Source: Paraburkholderia sp. PGU19
GTDB lineage: Bacteria; Pseudomonadota; Gammaproteobacteria; Burkholderiales; Burkholderiaceae
Direction: 5' to 3'
Assembly: GCF_013426915.1 (NCBI RefSeq)
Contig: NZ_AP023180.1
Span: 124,001 to 188,000 of the forward strand
Length of the DNA stretch: 64,000 nucleotides
Positions 8,590-17,860 of this stretch are shown here, piece by piece. Position 1 is the stretch's first letter; each line of letters starts with the position of its first letter. The notes below the pieces were generated by a model. The model ran no database searches and was not told the origin of the DNA. It saw only the letters and a program-made list of their open reading frames with translations. The translations under genes were made by a program, and so were the position numbers.

Positions 8590-8857
8590 TTCAGTTCTCC
8601 CGCCTGCGTGAAGTCACGCGTTTTCATGCGTCAATCGTAGGCGGGCGAGGGCATCGGCGTAAGAAGCAGTTGACGGCGTTTCCTGCGTAGCAGTGGTGCG
8701 GCAGGCTGTCGCACTGGAGATCGCTTTCGGGAAATATGACTTGAATCTTGCCAGGCCAGGTAAAATTTTCAATTGGATTTCATTTCCGGCTAGCCTTTAG
8801 CCAATCCAGGAACGCCCATTGCGCGCCTTCATGCGCTCACTCTCATAGGAGGCAAAC

Positions 8858-9325
8858 ATGGGCTCAATCAATCCGCAAACGCGCAGAACGGATGGTGCCG
8901 ATATTGTCGGCGGCGGCGTCGGTGAAGGTCCGGGGCCGGAGGTGATGGCAGCAGCGACGCTCGACGGAACGAAGGTGTATTCGTCCGATGCAGAACATGT
9001 CGGCAAGATTTCCGACATCATGCTCGACGTGCGCAGCGGACGCATTGCGTATGCCGTGCTGTCCGAGGGTGGCTTTCTCGGCATGGGTGCAACGCTGCAC
9101 GCCATTCCGTGGAGTGCGCTCACGCTCGACACCGACCAGAAGTGCTTTCACGTCGATATCAGCGCGCAGATGCTGAAAGACGAACCGGGCTTCGACAAGG
9201 ACCACTGGCCGAGCATGGCCGATTCCAAATGGGGCGAATCGCTGCATACGTATTACAACCGCGATCCGTACTGGGTTTCGCGTCGTGATTACGTCGACCC
9301 CGACGTGCCGCCGACCGCGCATTGA
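8858..9325 (+). CDS. PRC-barrel domain protein
   Basis: 155 aa, with AGGAGG 7 bp before the ATG. Residues about 27-100 form a PRC barrel (AATLDGTKVYSSDAEHVGKI, then SEGGFLGMG-x-T-x-HAIPWSAL), a small beta-barrel found in photosynthetic reaction centre H subunits and RimM. The C-terminal segment has an aromatic-rich tail (TYYNRDPYWVSRRDYVDP). There is no signal peptide. The same GGFLGMG turn occurs in the secreted paralogue at 39407. Function is unknown, often stress-related in this group. Confidence 0.8.
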   Translation: MGSINPQTRRTDGADIVGGGVGEGPGPEVMAAATLDGTKVYSSDAEHVGKISDIMLDVRSGRIAYAVLSEGGFLGMGATLHAIPWSALTLDTDQKCFHVDISAQMLKDEPGFDKDHWPSMADSKWGESLHTYYNRDPYWVSRRDYVDPDVPPTAH

Positions 9326-9340
9326 CGTGACGCGCTAAAG

Positions 9341-9376
9341 CACGTTAAGTACGTTAAACACGTTAAGCACGTCAAG
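9341..9376. repeat. four tandem 9-bp repeats
   Basis: CACGTTAAG, TACGTTAAA, CACGTTAAG and CACGTCAAG follow one another without gaps, directly before a long hairpin in the space between two convergent genes. Confidence 0.75.
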
Positions 9377-9410
9377 GCGAAGCCGCGCATATCAATATGC
9401 GCGGCTTCGC
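9377..9410. terminator. bidirectional hairpin between convergent genes
   Basis: GCGAAGCCGCGCATA (9377-9391) pairs perfectly with TATGCGCGGCTTCGC (9396-9410) around a TCAA loop. It sits between the PRC-barrel gene and the aldolase gene, both of which end here. There is no T-run on either side. Confidence 0.55.
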
Positions 9411-9422
9411 CGCAATGACCGC

Positions 9423-10319
9423 TCAGACCTTGACGGCAGAAGCCTCGTAAATCTCGTCGATGGCTTCACCCAGCTTCGCGTTGAATTCGCTATCGCTCAT
9501 CTGTTTTTTCAGGTCATTGATGAGTGCCCGCGAAAAGCTCGCGATCATGCCGTGATTCTTTTCAAGCAGTTTGCACGCTTCGGTACGCGTATAACCGCCC
9601 GAAAGCGCCACGACGCGCAACACTCGCGGATGATCGATCAGCGGCTTGTAGAAATCGGCGACGTCGGGGATGGTCAGCTTGAGCATGACCTGCTTGTCGG
9701 CGGGCAGTGCGTCGAGGCCCTTGATGATCTCGTCGCGCAGCGTCTTCTCGGCGCCCGCCTTGTCTGGTGTCTTGATCGACACTTCGGGTTCGAGGATCGG
9801 CATGAGGCCGCCCGCGTCGATTTGCGCGCCGTACTCGAACTGCTGCTTGACGACGGCGGCAATGCCCGCAGGCGAATTCTGCTCGATGACGGAGCGCATC
9901 TTGGTGCCGAAGATGCCGAGCTTGCCCGCGCGCGCGAGCAATGCGTCGAGTCCGGGGATCGGCTTCATCAGACGCACGCCGTCGCTTTCCGCCTCGAGCC
10001 CCTTGTCGACCTTGAGGAACGGCACGACGCCGCGGTCTTCCCAGAGAAACGAAGGCACTGGCTTGCCTTGCGCCTGCCCGTCCATCGTGGCTTCGAAGAG
10101 AATCGCCGCGATGACCTTTTCGCCCGTGAATGCAGGGGCGGTGATGATGCGCACGCGCATTTCGTGGATCAGTTTGAACATTTCGGCGTCGCCGTTGTAG
10201 GCGTTCTCTTCGACGCCGTACTGCCGCAATGCGCCAGGCGTGGAGCCGCCGCTCTGGTCGAGCGCGGCGATGAAGCCCGCCTTATCAGAAATCTGCGCCA
10301 ACATTTTTTCATTTGCCAC
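9423..10319 (-). CDS. fructose-bisphosphate aldolase, class I
   Basis: 298 aa from GTG 10319, chosen because AAGGAGG lies at the right distance; a longer frame to 10424 has no such site. Fructose 1,6-bisphosphate is cleaved to dihydroxyacetone phosphate and glyceraldehyde 3-phosphate through a Schiff base. The start motif GFIAALDQSGGSTPGAL and the lysine in QVMLKLTIPDV, together with EPEVSIK, match the bacterial class I family typified by Staphylococcus Fda. Length is normal. It acts in the cytoplasm in glycolysis or gluconeogenesis and appears monocistronic. Confidence 0.9.
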   Translation of the reverse strand: MANEKMLAQISDKAGFIAALDQSGGSTPGALRQYGVEENAYNGDAEMFKLIHEMRVRIITAPAFTGEKVIAAILFEATMDGQAQGKPVPSFLWEDRGVVPFLKVDKGLEAESDGVRLMKPIPGLDALLARAGKLGIFGTKMRSVIEQNSPAGIAAVVKQQFEYGAQIDAGGLMPILEPEVSIKTPDKAGAEKTLRDEIIKGLDALPADKQVMLKLTIPDVADFYKPLIDHPRVLRVVALSGGYTRTEACKLLEKNHGMIASFSRALINDLKKQMSDSEFNAKLGEAIDEIYEASAVKV

Positions 10320-10481
10320 GGACGTTTCCCTCCTTGAACAACTGATTAGTGACCATGCGTTTCCGACCCGACAAGTGTAAGGCATTGCGGCGCACGCTCC
10401 TACACTGTGGGGACGGTGACCCATCGAACAGACAAGCGAAGAACGTTCCAGGGGCGCTGGCGGGCCCGCGTCTGGCGGGCG

Positions 10482-10889
10482 CTACTCGCCGCGCGGCCGG
10501 TCACGGATGAACAACTCCATGAAACCCGTGTGCGGATCGGCTTCGCGCGAGAACGCATGATCGGGCAGCAACACGAGCAAAACTTCAACGGTCGTTCGTA
10601 CGATGCAGCCGCGCGCCACATGTCCGCCGAACACGCGGCCATCGGCGTCGGAGACCGACATGTGAAGATGCGCGCCGTCCGGCGCAACCGAACCGGCGAG
10701 TGTCAGGATTTCCAGGTCGGCGCGCAGTTCGCTCGGCTGGTCGATGCCGGCAAATCGCAACTGCGCCACGCTCAGGCTGCCGATGCCCTGAACCACGAAC
10801 GCGGCCGTCGCGCCGAGCTGGCGCACCGTGTCTTCCAGCGCATCGCGGAGATCCTGGCCGGGCCGCAGGCGAAGCGGATGGGCTTGCAT
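10482..10889 (-). CDS. PPC/DUF296 domain DNA-binding protein
   Basis: 135 aa from ATG 10889, which has GGAAG about 9 bp upstream; an earlier in-frame ATG exists at 10943. The whole protein is one PPC (DUF296) domain: LRPGQDLRDALEDTVRQLG, then GSVAPDGAHLHMSVSDADGRVFGGH with the metal-site histidines. In plants the domain accompanies AT-hooks, while bacterial single-domain forms are trimers of unknown role. Confidence 0.8.
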   Translation of the reverse strand: MQAHPLRLRPGQDLRDALEDTVRQLGATAAFVVQGIGSLSVAQLRFAGIDQPSELRADLEILTLAGSVAPDGAHLHMSVSDADGRVFGGHVARGCIVRTTVEVLLVLLPDHAFSREADPHTGFMELFIRDRPRGE

Positions 10890-11066
10890 CGGTGGTCTTC
10901 CATTTGACGTTGCGACATCGCGAAGGCGCGCGTCGATCCTCATTGGCCCGGCCACGGCGCTAACATACAGTACCAGTAAGAGCGGCAGCCTGGCCGCAAT
11001 CCCCTGCGCGGGTGCGAAGGAACGAACCTCATCATTCGGAAGCGCGCCCGCAAGGCGCGAACAGCG

Positions 11067-11621
11067 ATGAAAGCGCTACTGCGAGCAATCGTCACGATGG
11101 CCTGCGTGGCGGCCGCGATCGGCGTGCTGTTCATTCCGCTGCCGCGCGCATTCGATCTGTCGACACGTATCGTCACCGTCGTGCCGATCGCGCGCAAAAG
11201 CACGGCTGTTTTCGACTACGTGACGACGCCCGCGCATTGGCCCGCGTGGCATCCGTCTTCGCTGTCGGTGTCCGGTGCGACCGATCATTCGCTGGATATC
11301 GGCGAGCGAACCACGGAAGAATTTCGCGTCGCCGGGCGGCGCGGCGAGGTCGTGTGGACGGTTGTCGAGCGCAAGCGCCCCGAGAAATGGACGATCGACG
11401 GCACGATAGAAGGCCGCCCAGCCGGCACGGTCAGCTACGCGCTGACGCCCGACACGGACGGCGAGGATGGCAATCGCGGCACGGAGTTCGAGCGCACCTT
11501 CACCTACCGTTCGCCGACGCTCTGGTTCGCGTTGCTGAACGCGGTGCTGCTGCGTGCCAAGATCCAGGCCGAGTCGGACGAAGCCGTCGATCGGCTCAAG
11601 GACATTCTCGAAAAGCCATAG
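11067..11621 (+). CDS. SRPBCC (START-like) family membrane-anchored protein
   Basis: 184 aa. An N-terminal hydrophobic segment (residues 7-26) is followed by an SRPBCC fold from residue 40: KSTAVFDYVTTPAHWPAWHPSS is the typical first helix and strand of the polyketide cyclase/ligand-binding group. The C-terminal helix closes the ligand pocket. It may bind a lipid or hydrophobic compound at the periplasmic face. No enzymatic residues can be identified and no operon partner is visible. Confidence 0.75.
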   Translation: MKALLRAIVTMACVAAAIGVLFIPLPRAFDLSTRIVTVVPIARKSTAVFDYVTTPAHWPAWHPSSLSVSGATDHSLDIGERTTEEFRVAGRRGEVVWTVVERKRPEKWTIDGTIEGRPAGTVSYALTPDTDGEDGNRGTEFERTFTYRSPTLWFALLNAVLLRAKIQAESDEAVDRLKDILEKP

Positions 11622-11630
11622 CGTCAGTCA

Positions 11631-12524
11631 TCATTCGGGCGCTGTCGGCGGCGCCTTGCGCCGCAGCGCAAGCGCGACGCCGCTCAACGTGAGCGCCATC
11701 GCCACGGCTTCTTTCCACCCTAGCGGCTCGCCTAGCGCGAGCGCCGCCGCGACGATACCCATGATCGGCACCAGCAGCATGCCGATCGACGCGATCTGCG
11801 GCGGCAGATGACGCAAGGTTGCGAACCACGCGAGATAGCACACGCCCATCGGCACGAGCGTCATATAGATCAGCACGGCCCAGCCGTCCGCGCGCAGCGA
11901 CGCGAGTTCCGGACGCTCGATCAGCAGCCCCGCGACGATCATCGGCGCGCAGCCGAGTCCGACCTGCCACGCGACGAGGCTGATGGGCGGGACGGGGATC
12001 GGCGTGCGCGAGATGACAGTGCCGAGCGCGAACAGCACGGCCGCCAGCAGCGCGAAGGCGATGCCCGCGATCTTGCCCGCGTCGAATGCCACGCCTCGGC
12101 CGCCCAGCAGCACGACGACGCCCGCGAGACCAAGCAGCAGCGCGAGAAACTCGACGGTAGACGGCCTGCGCGACAGGACCGGCCACGCGAGCAGCATGGC
12201 CCAGATAGGCATGGTGTAGACGAGCAGCGCGCCTTCGCTGACGCTCAGCCATTTCATCGAGAGCGTCGAAAAGCCCATCCAGGCGAAGACATTCGTGCAC
12301 GCCGCGAGCAGCAGGCGCGGCACGTACTCGCGCGGCACGCGTGGCCGCTCTCCCATGCACACGGCGACCACGCCGAGCAGGACGGACGCCGTTACTCCCG
12401 CAACGCCGCGCGAAAACAGCGGCGGCCATTCGCGCAGCAGTACTTTCATGGCGGGCCAGTTGAGCGCCCATCCCGTTGCAGTGACCAGCAGATAGATGAG
12501 TCCCGTCCAGCGAGGATGCTTCAT
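11631..12524 (-). CDS. EamA/DMT superfamily transporter
   Basis: 297 aa with ten predicted transmembrane segments in two EamA repeats (residues about 8-140 and 150-285). LNWPAMKVLLREWPPLFSRG and the second-repeat PPISLVAWQVGLG pattern fit the drug/metabolite transporter superfamily, which usually exports amino acids or other metabolites. The ATG at 12524 is the only good start. The gene converges on the SRPBCC gene with a gap of 9 bp. Substrate unknown. Confidence 0.85.
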   Translation of the reverse strand: MKHPRWTGLIYLLVTATGWALNWPAMKVLLREWPPLFSRGVAGVTASVLLGVVAVCMGERPRVPREYVPRLLLAACTNVFAWMGFSTLSMKWLSVSEGALLVYTMPIWAMLLAWPVLSRRPSTVEFLALLLGLAGVVVLLGGRGVAFDAGKIAGIAFALLAAVLFALGTVISRTPIPVPPISLVAWQVGLGCAPMIVAGLLIERPELASLRADGWAVLIYMTLVPMGVCYLAWFATLRHLPPQIASIGMLLVPIMGIVAAALALGEPLGWKEAVAMALTLSGVALALRRKAPPTAPE

Positions 12525-13009
12525 CGACTATTCGTATGAGTTCTTTTGAGAGCCTCGATCATACGAGGTTCTATTGTTTCATATGGATTTCTCCATTAGA
12601 TGCAACGTGACATATGACGCAAACGATTGCGATGTATGCTTGACGAAGCGGGCACGCGCTACGCCGATTCGTTCGTGCGCAACGTTTTTGTCAGACGGAA
12701 ACGCTGCAATGCGCGTCGTGCGAATGCGCACGAAACTGCGTGCGAAAGCCGCTGTCTGACGGCAAAGGTCAACTGCGCGATGGCCTTCAAAATGCGAACA
12801 TGTCACACGTTTTTTCATCGTTGCGTGTTGTGCAAATCACGCACATCGGCTGTACAAACGTTTGCATTGGGATGCTTCGAGGGTTCGCCCGAACTGATCG
12901 ATGCCGAACGGAATGAGATAGTTTGAGTGCGGGAATAGCGGGAATAGGGTGCTGGGTTCATGAAAGCAACACGAAACACAGGTATATCGCAGTTCACGAG
13001 AGGCTGAAT
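12525..13009. other. intergenic stretch without a convincing gene
   Basis: This should hold the promoter of the EamA gene (minus) near 12540-12600 and that of the DUF1488 gene (plus) near 12900-13000. Small open frames within it have no ribosome-binding site and no family pattern. Confidence 0.5.
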
Positions 13010-13279
13010 ATGGAACAGTCCTTAAGCAACTTCGCCCTTTCGACTAACGGCCAGGCCGTGACTTTCGATATCGTCGTGCAAAAGCGCGCGATAGGCTGCG
13101 CGATTACGCGCGATGCGCTCGAGCAGCATTTCTGGCTGGAACGCGGCGCTGACGAGTCGCACCTCACGAAGGCGTTCGGCAACGGCCAGCGCCGCATCGC
13201 CGCCGTCGCCGAGCGCAAGGCGCTCGCCAAGGGCGCGACGCACGTGTTGATTACCGCAGACGATTTCGACTACCGCTAA
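13010..13279 (+). CDS. DUF1488 family protein (second copy)
   Basis: 89 aa, start ATG after GAGAGG. Same length and layout as the minus-strand protein ending at 3865: a beta-rich N-terminal half (QAVTFDIVVQKRAIGCAITRDALEQHFW) and a helix plus short strand at the C-terminus (LAKGATHVLITADDF). The two are paralogues with low identity. Function is unknown. It appears monocistronic. Confidence 0.75.
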   Translation: MEQSLSNFALSTNGQAVTFDIVVQKRAIGCAITRDALEQHFWLERGADESHLTKAFGNGQRRIAAVAERKALAKGATHVLITADDFDYR

Positions 13280-13584
13280 AGCAGCGGCTGCCTTCACCGC
13301 ACGCCACTGCGCGTGAGCCGCTGACCCTGTAAAATCGCGTGCGCTGCGCGAGAGCCGCGCACATCAGGCGTCCGGCTCGGGCTTGCCGCCCCGAGCCTGT
13401 CCTCTTTCTGTCCCGTCCACCTTTGTGCCCAGCCGCACGCCATCAGGCTTGCGGTCCAGTCGACGACGCGGCGTCGTGCACGCCATGTCCGTCATGCACA
13501 ACCAGGGTGCATCGCAATCCGTTCACCTGTGCACGCGCGAGTGAGTGTTCCTCGACGGCACGTCCGATCCGTTCATACAACAAG
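13280..13584. other. intergenic region upstream of the SulP gene
   Basis: No gene. CCCTGTAAAATCGCG (13324-13338) includes a plausible -10 box (TAAAAT) for the downstream transporter, but a -35 box is not clear. Confidence 0.35.
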
Positions 13585-15084
13585 ATGCAAGACCGCAGTC
13601 TTACCGCTTCCCGTTTTTCCTCGCTTCGTGGCGATGTGCTCGCCGGCCTGACTTCATCGTTTGCGCTGGTGCCCGAATGCATCGCGTTCGCGCTGGTCGC
13701 GCATCTCAATCCACTGATGGGCCTGTATGGCGCGTTCTTCATCTGCACGATCACGGCGCTGTTCGGTGGCCGGCCGGGCATGATCTCGGGCGCGGCAGGG
13801 TCGATGGCCGTGGTGATCGTCGCGCTCGTCGTGCAGCATGGTCCGCAGTATCTGTTCGCGACGGTTGTGCTGGGCGGTCTGCTGATGATGCTGTTCGGTG
13901 CATTGCGGCTCGGCAAGCTGATCCGGATGGTGCCGCATCCCGTGATGCTCGGCTTCGTCAACGGACTCGCGATCATCATCGCGATGGCGCAGTTCGAGCA
14001 CTTCAAGCAGGCGTCGCCGCAAGGCAGCGTATGGCTGCACGGTCACGCGCTGTGGCTGATGGGCGGACTCGTCGCGGTGACGATGGCGATCGTGTACGGC
14101 CTGCCGCGTCTGACGAAAGCGGTGCCGCCCGCGCTTGCGGCGATTGTCGGCGTGGGCGTGCTGAGCCAGTTGCTGCATCTGCCGACGCGCACGCTCGGCG
14201 ACATGGCGCACATCGCAGGCGGCCTGCCCGAGTTCAGCATGCCAGGCGTGCCGCTCGATCTCGACACGCTGCGCATCATCTTTCCGTACGCCGCGTTGAT
14301 GTCGATGGTCGGCGTGCTCGAAACGCTGCTCACGCTCAATCTCACCGACGAACTCACGGAATCTCGCGGACAGCCGAATCGCGAGTGCATGGCGCTCGGC
14401 GCCGCGAATATCGTGTCGGGCCTGTTCGGTGCGATGGGCGGCTGCGCGATGATCGGCCAGACCGTCATCAACCTCGGCTCCGGCGGGCGCTCGCGGGTGT
14501 CGGGCGTGACGAGCGGCGTGATGATCCTGCTCTTCATCCTGTTCCTGTCGCCGCTGATCGAGCGTATTCCGCTCGCGGCACTGGTTGGCGTGATGTTCGT
14601 CGTCGCGCAGCAGACGTTTTCGTGGGGCTCGTTGCGCGCGCTGAAGAAGGTGCCGCGTAGCGACGCGCTGGTGATCGTCGCCGTGACGGTCATCACCGTG
14701 TTTACCGATCTCGCGACGGCTGTGCTGTGCGGCATCGTCGTTTCGGCGCTGAACTTCGCGTGGCAGCACGCGGGCGAGATTCGCAGCGAAACGCTCGACG
14801 ACGCATCGGGCGAAACGACCCACGCGCCGCGCGGCACGCTGTTCTTCGCATCGACCGCGCATTTCCATGCGCTGTTCGAGCCGCATAACGACCCGGCCAA
14901 CGTGACGCTCGATTGCCGTCATCTGCATTGCGCGGATCATTCGGCGATTGCGGCGCTGGAAGCGCTGCACGCGCGCTACGCAAAGCTCGGCAAGCGCCTG
15001 CGTTTGACCAATCTCTCGGTACGCAGCCGGCGTCTGTTGCAGCGGGCCAATGCGGGCGTGGTGATGCTGCAGGAAGGCAACTGA
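13585..15084 (+). CDS. SulP family anion transporter with STAS domain
   Basis: 499 aa from ATG 13585; the frame runs further upstream but that part is not protein-like. Residues 1-390 contain 10-12 hydrophobic segments with the SulP signature near the N-terminus (DVLAGLTSSFALVPECIAFALVAHLNPLMGLY) and two inverted seven-segment repeats. Residues about 420-495 form a STAS domain (ANVTLDCRHLHCADHSAIAALE) in the cytoplasm. SulP proteins move sulfate, bicarbonate, dicarboxylates or other anions. This type, with a P-E-C-I-A-F start, resembles the bicarbonate/sulfate branch; the substrate is not certain. Confidence 0.85.
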   Translation: MQDRSLTASRFSSLRGDVLAGLTSSFALVPECIAFALVAHLNPLMGLYGAFFICTITALFGGRPGMISGAAGSMAVVIVALVVQHGPQYLFATVVLGGLLMMLFGALRLGKLIRMVPHPVMLGFVNGLAIIIAMAQFEHFKQASPQGSVWLHGHALWLMGGLVAVTMAIVYGLPRLTKAVPPALAAIVGVGVLSQLLHLPTRTLGDMAHIAGGLPEFSMPGVPLDLDTLRIIFPYAALMSMVGVLETLLTLNLTDELTESRGQPNRECMALGAANIVSGLFGAMGGCAMIGQTVINLGSGGRSRVSGVTSGVMILLFILFLSPLIERIPLAALVGVMFVVAQQTFSWGSLRALKKVPRSDALVIVAVTVITVFTDLATAVLCGIVVSALNFAWQHAGEIRSETLDDASGETTHAPRGTLFFASTAHFHALFEPHNDPANVTLDCRHLHCADHSAIAALEALHARYAKLGKRLRLTNLSVRSRRLLQRANAGVVMLQEGN

Positions 15085-15168
15085 CGCCTGCCAGCCGATG
15101 CGCGGCTACAATGCGAGCCTGGCCTGCATTCGAAGTCGCGGTAGGCCTTCGACACAGGAGACAGAACA

Positions 15169-16614
15169 ATGACAACGCAAGACCAGGCGGGCATCCCGCA
15201 GCCTGGGACCACGCAGACGAGTGCGCCCGCATCGTCTTCCGCCGTCCACGCCGGCACCATCAGCGCGCGGCTCGACCGCTTGCCCGCGACGCGCTCGGTA
15301 TGGAAGCTCGTCGTGATGCTGAGCCTTGGCTTTTTCTTCGAGCTTTACGACCTGCTCTATACGGGCTACGTTGCACCCGGCATCGTCAAGAGCGGCATCC
15401 TCACGTCGACCACGCAAGGCCTGTTCGGCACGACGGGGATCGCGAGCTTCATCGCGACGCTGTTTCTCGGGCTGTTCATCGGCACGATCGCCTGTGGCTT
15501 TCTCGCGGACCGCTTCGGCCGCCGCGCGATCTTCACGTATTCGCTGCTGTGGTACACGGTTGCCAACGTCATCATGGCATTTCAGGAGACGGCCACAGGG
15601 CTCAACTTCTGGCGCTTCATGGCGGGCCTTGGAATCGGCGTCGAACTGGTGACGATCGGCACCTACATTTCTGAGCTGGTCCCGAAGCATATTCGTGGCC
15701 GCGCATTCGCGTGCGAACAGGCCGTGGGTTTTATGGCCGTGCCTGTCGTCGCATTTCTTGCATGGCTGCTGGTGCCGCGCGCGCCGCTCGGGCTCGATGG
15801 CTGGCGCTGGGTTGTGCTGATCGGTGCGCACGGCGCGCTGTTCGTCTGGTGGATCCGGCGCAATCTGCCCGAAAGTCCGCGCTGGCTCGCGCAACAAGGG
15901 CGCGTCGATGAAGCGGACCGAGTGATGCGCGCGCTCGAAGCGAAGGTCGAGGCCGAGTACGGCAAGCCGCTGCCGCCGGCTGCGCCGGCCGTTCCCGTGC
16001 CGCCGAGCGGACGCTTCAGCGACATGTGGGTGCCGCCGTATCGCAGCCGCACGTTGATGCTGAGCATCTTCAACATCTTCCAGACAGTCGGCTTTTATGG
16101 CTTCGCGAACTGGGTGCCGACGCTGCTGATCAAGCAGGGCATTACTGTGACGACGAGCCTTGCCTATTCGAGCGTCATCGCGCTCGCGGCGCCCGTGGGT
16201 CCCATCATCGGGCTTTTCATCGCGGACAAGTACGAGCGCAAGAGCGTGATCGTCGCGATGGCGGCGCTCATTATCGTGTGCGGACTGTGGTTCAGTCAGA
16301 CGACGGCGGCCGCAATGCTGATCTGTCTCGGCATCGGTCTGACGCTGGGCAGCAATATCATGTCGTACAGCTATCACGCCTATCAGGCAGAGCTGTTTCC
16401 GACCAGCATCCGCGCGCGTGCAGTGGGCTTCGTCTATTCATGGAGCCGCTTCTCCGCGATTTTCACGGCGTTCTTTATTGCGTCGGTGCTCAAGTACTTC
16501 GGATCGACGGGCGTGTTCGTGTTCATCGCGGGCGCGATGGCGATCGTGATGTTGGTGATCGGCGTGATGGGGCCGCGCACGCGTGGCGTTGCGCTCGAAG
16601 AGATCTCGCATTGA
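15169..16614 (+). CDS. MFS metabolite:H+ symporter (sugar/aromatic-acid type)
   Basis: 481 aa, with AGGAGA before the ATG. A 50-residue cytoplasmic N-terminus precedes 12 transmembrane segments. MFS motif A (LADRFGRRAIFTY) and the sugar-porter-like GIGVELVTIGTYISELVPKHIRGRA are clear, and PESPRWLAQQGRVDEA follows TM6. This combination is typical of the metabolite:H+ symporter and sugar-porter branches, so import of an organic acid or sugar is likely. It stands alone with its own terminator. Confidence 0.85.
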   Translation: MTTQDQAGIPQPGTTQTSAPASSSAVHAGTISARLDRLPATRSVWKLVVMLSLGFFFELYDLLYTGYVAPGIVKSGILTSTTQGLFGTTGIASFIATLFLGLFIGTIACGFLADRFGRRAIFTYSLLWYTVANVIMAFQETATGLNFWRFMAGLGIGVELVTIGTYISELVPKHIRGRAFACEQAVGFMAVPVVAFLAWLLVPRAPLGLDGWRWVVLIGAHGALFVWWIRRNLPESPRWLAQQGRVDEADRVMRALEAKVEAEYGKPLPPAAPAVPVPPSGRFSDMWVPPYRSRTLMLSIFNIFQTVGFYGFANWVPTLLIKQGITVTTSLAYSSVIALAAPVGPIIGLFIADKYERKSVIVAMAALIIVCGLWFSQTTAAAMLICLGIGLTLGSNIMSYSYHAYQAELFPTSIRARAVGFVYSWSRFSAIFTAFFIASVLKYFGSTGVFVFIAGAMAIVMLVIGVMGPRTRGVALEEISH

Positions 16615-16648
16615 TCGGCAACGCACGTTTTCTCTGCCTGAAAAACGG

Positions 16649-16684
16649 AATGGCCAGTGTCTTCACAGACACTGGCCATTTTCA
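16649..16684. terminator. strong terminator after the MFS symporter gene
   Basis: AATGGCCAGTGTCT (16649-16662) pairs perfectly with AGACACTGGCCATT (16667-16680) around TCAC, followed by TTTC on the plus strand and AAAA-flanked on the other side. It can serve both the symporter gene and the convergent gene ending at 16720. Confidence 0.85.
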
Positions 16685-16719
16685 ATTGCGCGGCGAACTG
16701 GTTGCGATCGCTACTTTCT

Positions 16720-17730
16720 CTATGCTTCGAGCGCGAGCGTAGCGAACGTGGCGAGCCAGTGCTCGCCCATATAGTCGCCCGCTACGTGTTGCAGGGCGGT
16801 CTCCAGATGAACGTCGGCGGCTTCGAAGAGTACGGCACGGCGCGGATCGTCATTCGACAGCGCGCGCGCCAGCGACCGCTGGCACCACGCGCGGCTCAGG
16901 TTCAGCCCGTCGAGATGCGCGATCTTGCCGTCGCTGCGATCCGTGACGGTGGCGGGGACGAACAGCGTCGCGGGTTGACGCTGCGCGAGATCGGGCAGGA
17001 AACGCTCGAACCATCCGGCGAATTCAGCAGGCGGCAGCACGCGGCGCATCAACTCCGCTTCCATCAGCGACGGCGACAGGAACTCGTCGCCCGACGGCTC
17101 CCACGCCTGGCATCCGGCATCGCTGAGATACCAGCGCTTCGCCGTGTCGACAATGAGGCGCGCGAGCGAATCGCGCTGCGTGCGATGCGCGAAGTCGAGC
17201 GTCAGCGCCAGCGCGAACGCGGTGTTGAAATGCGTCCCGACACGCAGCGGATACGTCGCCTTCGGCAGAAACTCCTCGAAGCGTTCGACGAAAGCCGCCG
17301 TCAGCGGCTCGATGGTCTGTGCCCAGCGTTCGGCTTGCGGCAGCTTCAACGATGCCACCTGACCCGACAGCGCGAGCAGCCACGCCCAACCATAGGGGCG
17401 CTCGAAGCCGCGGTTATGCGGCAAGTCGAGATACGCGCGTTCACCTGCGACGTTCTGCGCGGTGAAGTGTTCGTCGACGACGGCGACGATGTGCGGCGCT
17501 TCCGGCAATTCCGGAAAGCGTTCGATCAGATGCAACAGCAACCAGTAGCCGTGCACGCACGAGTGCCAGTCATAGCTGCCATAGAAGATGGGATGCAGTT
17601 CGCGCGGGCCTTGCACGTCCTGCGGCCCGGCGAGCGAATGCGTGAGCTTGTTCGGATACTCGCGCGTGAGGTGAGCCAGCGCGAGGCCCGCGAATTTCGA
17701 TGCGATTTCAGAAGTGAGTACGGCAGTCAT
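16720..17730 (-). CDS. DUF2891 family protein
   Basis: 336 aa. HPIFYGSYDWHSCVHGYWLL and a later LDLPHNRGFERPYGWAWLL motif are the DUF2891 landmarks; the repeated helices read like an alpha/alpha barrel of the kind found in glycoside hydrolases and epimerases. No signal peptide is visible. Catalytic role unknown. It lies 130 bp after the puuB-like pair on the same strand and may be co-transcribed with it, but nothing links it to polyamines. Confidence 0.75.
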   Translation of the reverse strand: MTAVLTSEIASKFAGLALAHLTREYPNKLTHSLAGPQDVQGPRELHPIFYGSYDWHSCVHGYWLLLHLIERFPELPEAPHIVAVVDEHFTAQNVAGERAYLDLPHNRGFERPYGWAWLLALSGQVASLKLPQAERWAQTIEPLTAAFVERFEEFLPKATYPLRVGTHFNTAFALALTLDFAHRTQRDSLARLIVDTAKRWYLSDAGCQAWEPSGDEFLSPSLMEAELMRRVLPPAEFAGWFERFLPDLAQRQPATLFVPATVTDRSDGKIAHLDGLNLSRAWCQRSLARALSNDDPRRAVLFEAADVHLETALQHVAGDYMGEHWLATFATLALEA

Positions 17731-17860
17731 CGACGCCTCGTCGTAACGGGTTGTGGGTTACGGTAAGCCTTCAATGCGGGTGTGGCGCATCGAGGGTGAG
17801 GTGCACATTCTGCCTTTAGTGAACCCGGTCTGTCATGTGCAAGCCGTGCTGCAATGCGAT

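Noticed and set aside
12627..12926. 99-aa frame between the EamA and DUF1488 genes
   Set aside because: Composition and lack of a start signal argue against coding.
15106..16377. 423-aa open frame on the minus strand
   Set aside because: Antisense to the MFS symporter; no ribosome-binding site or domain.
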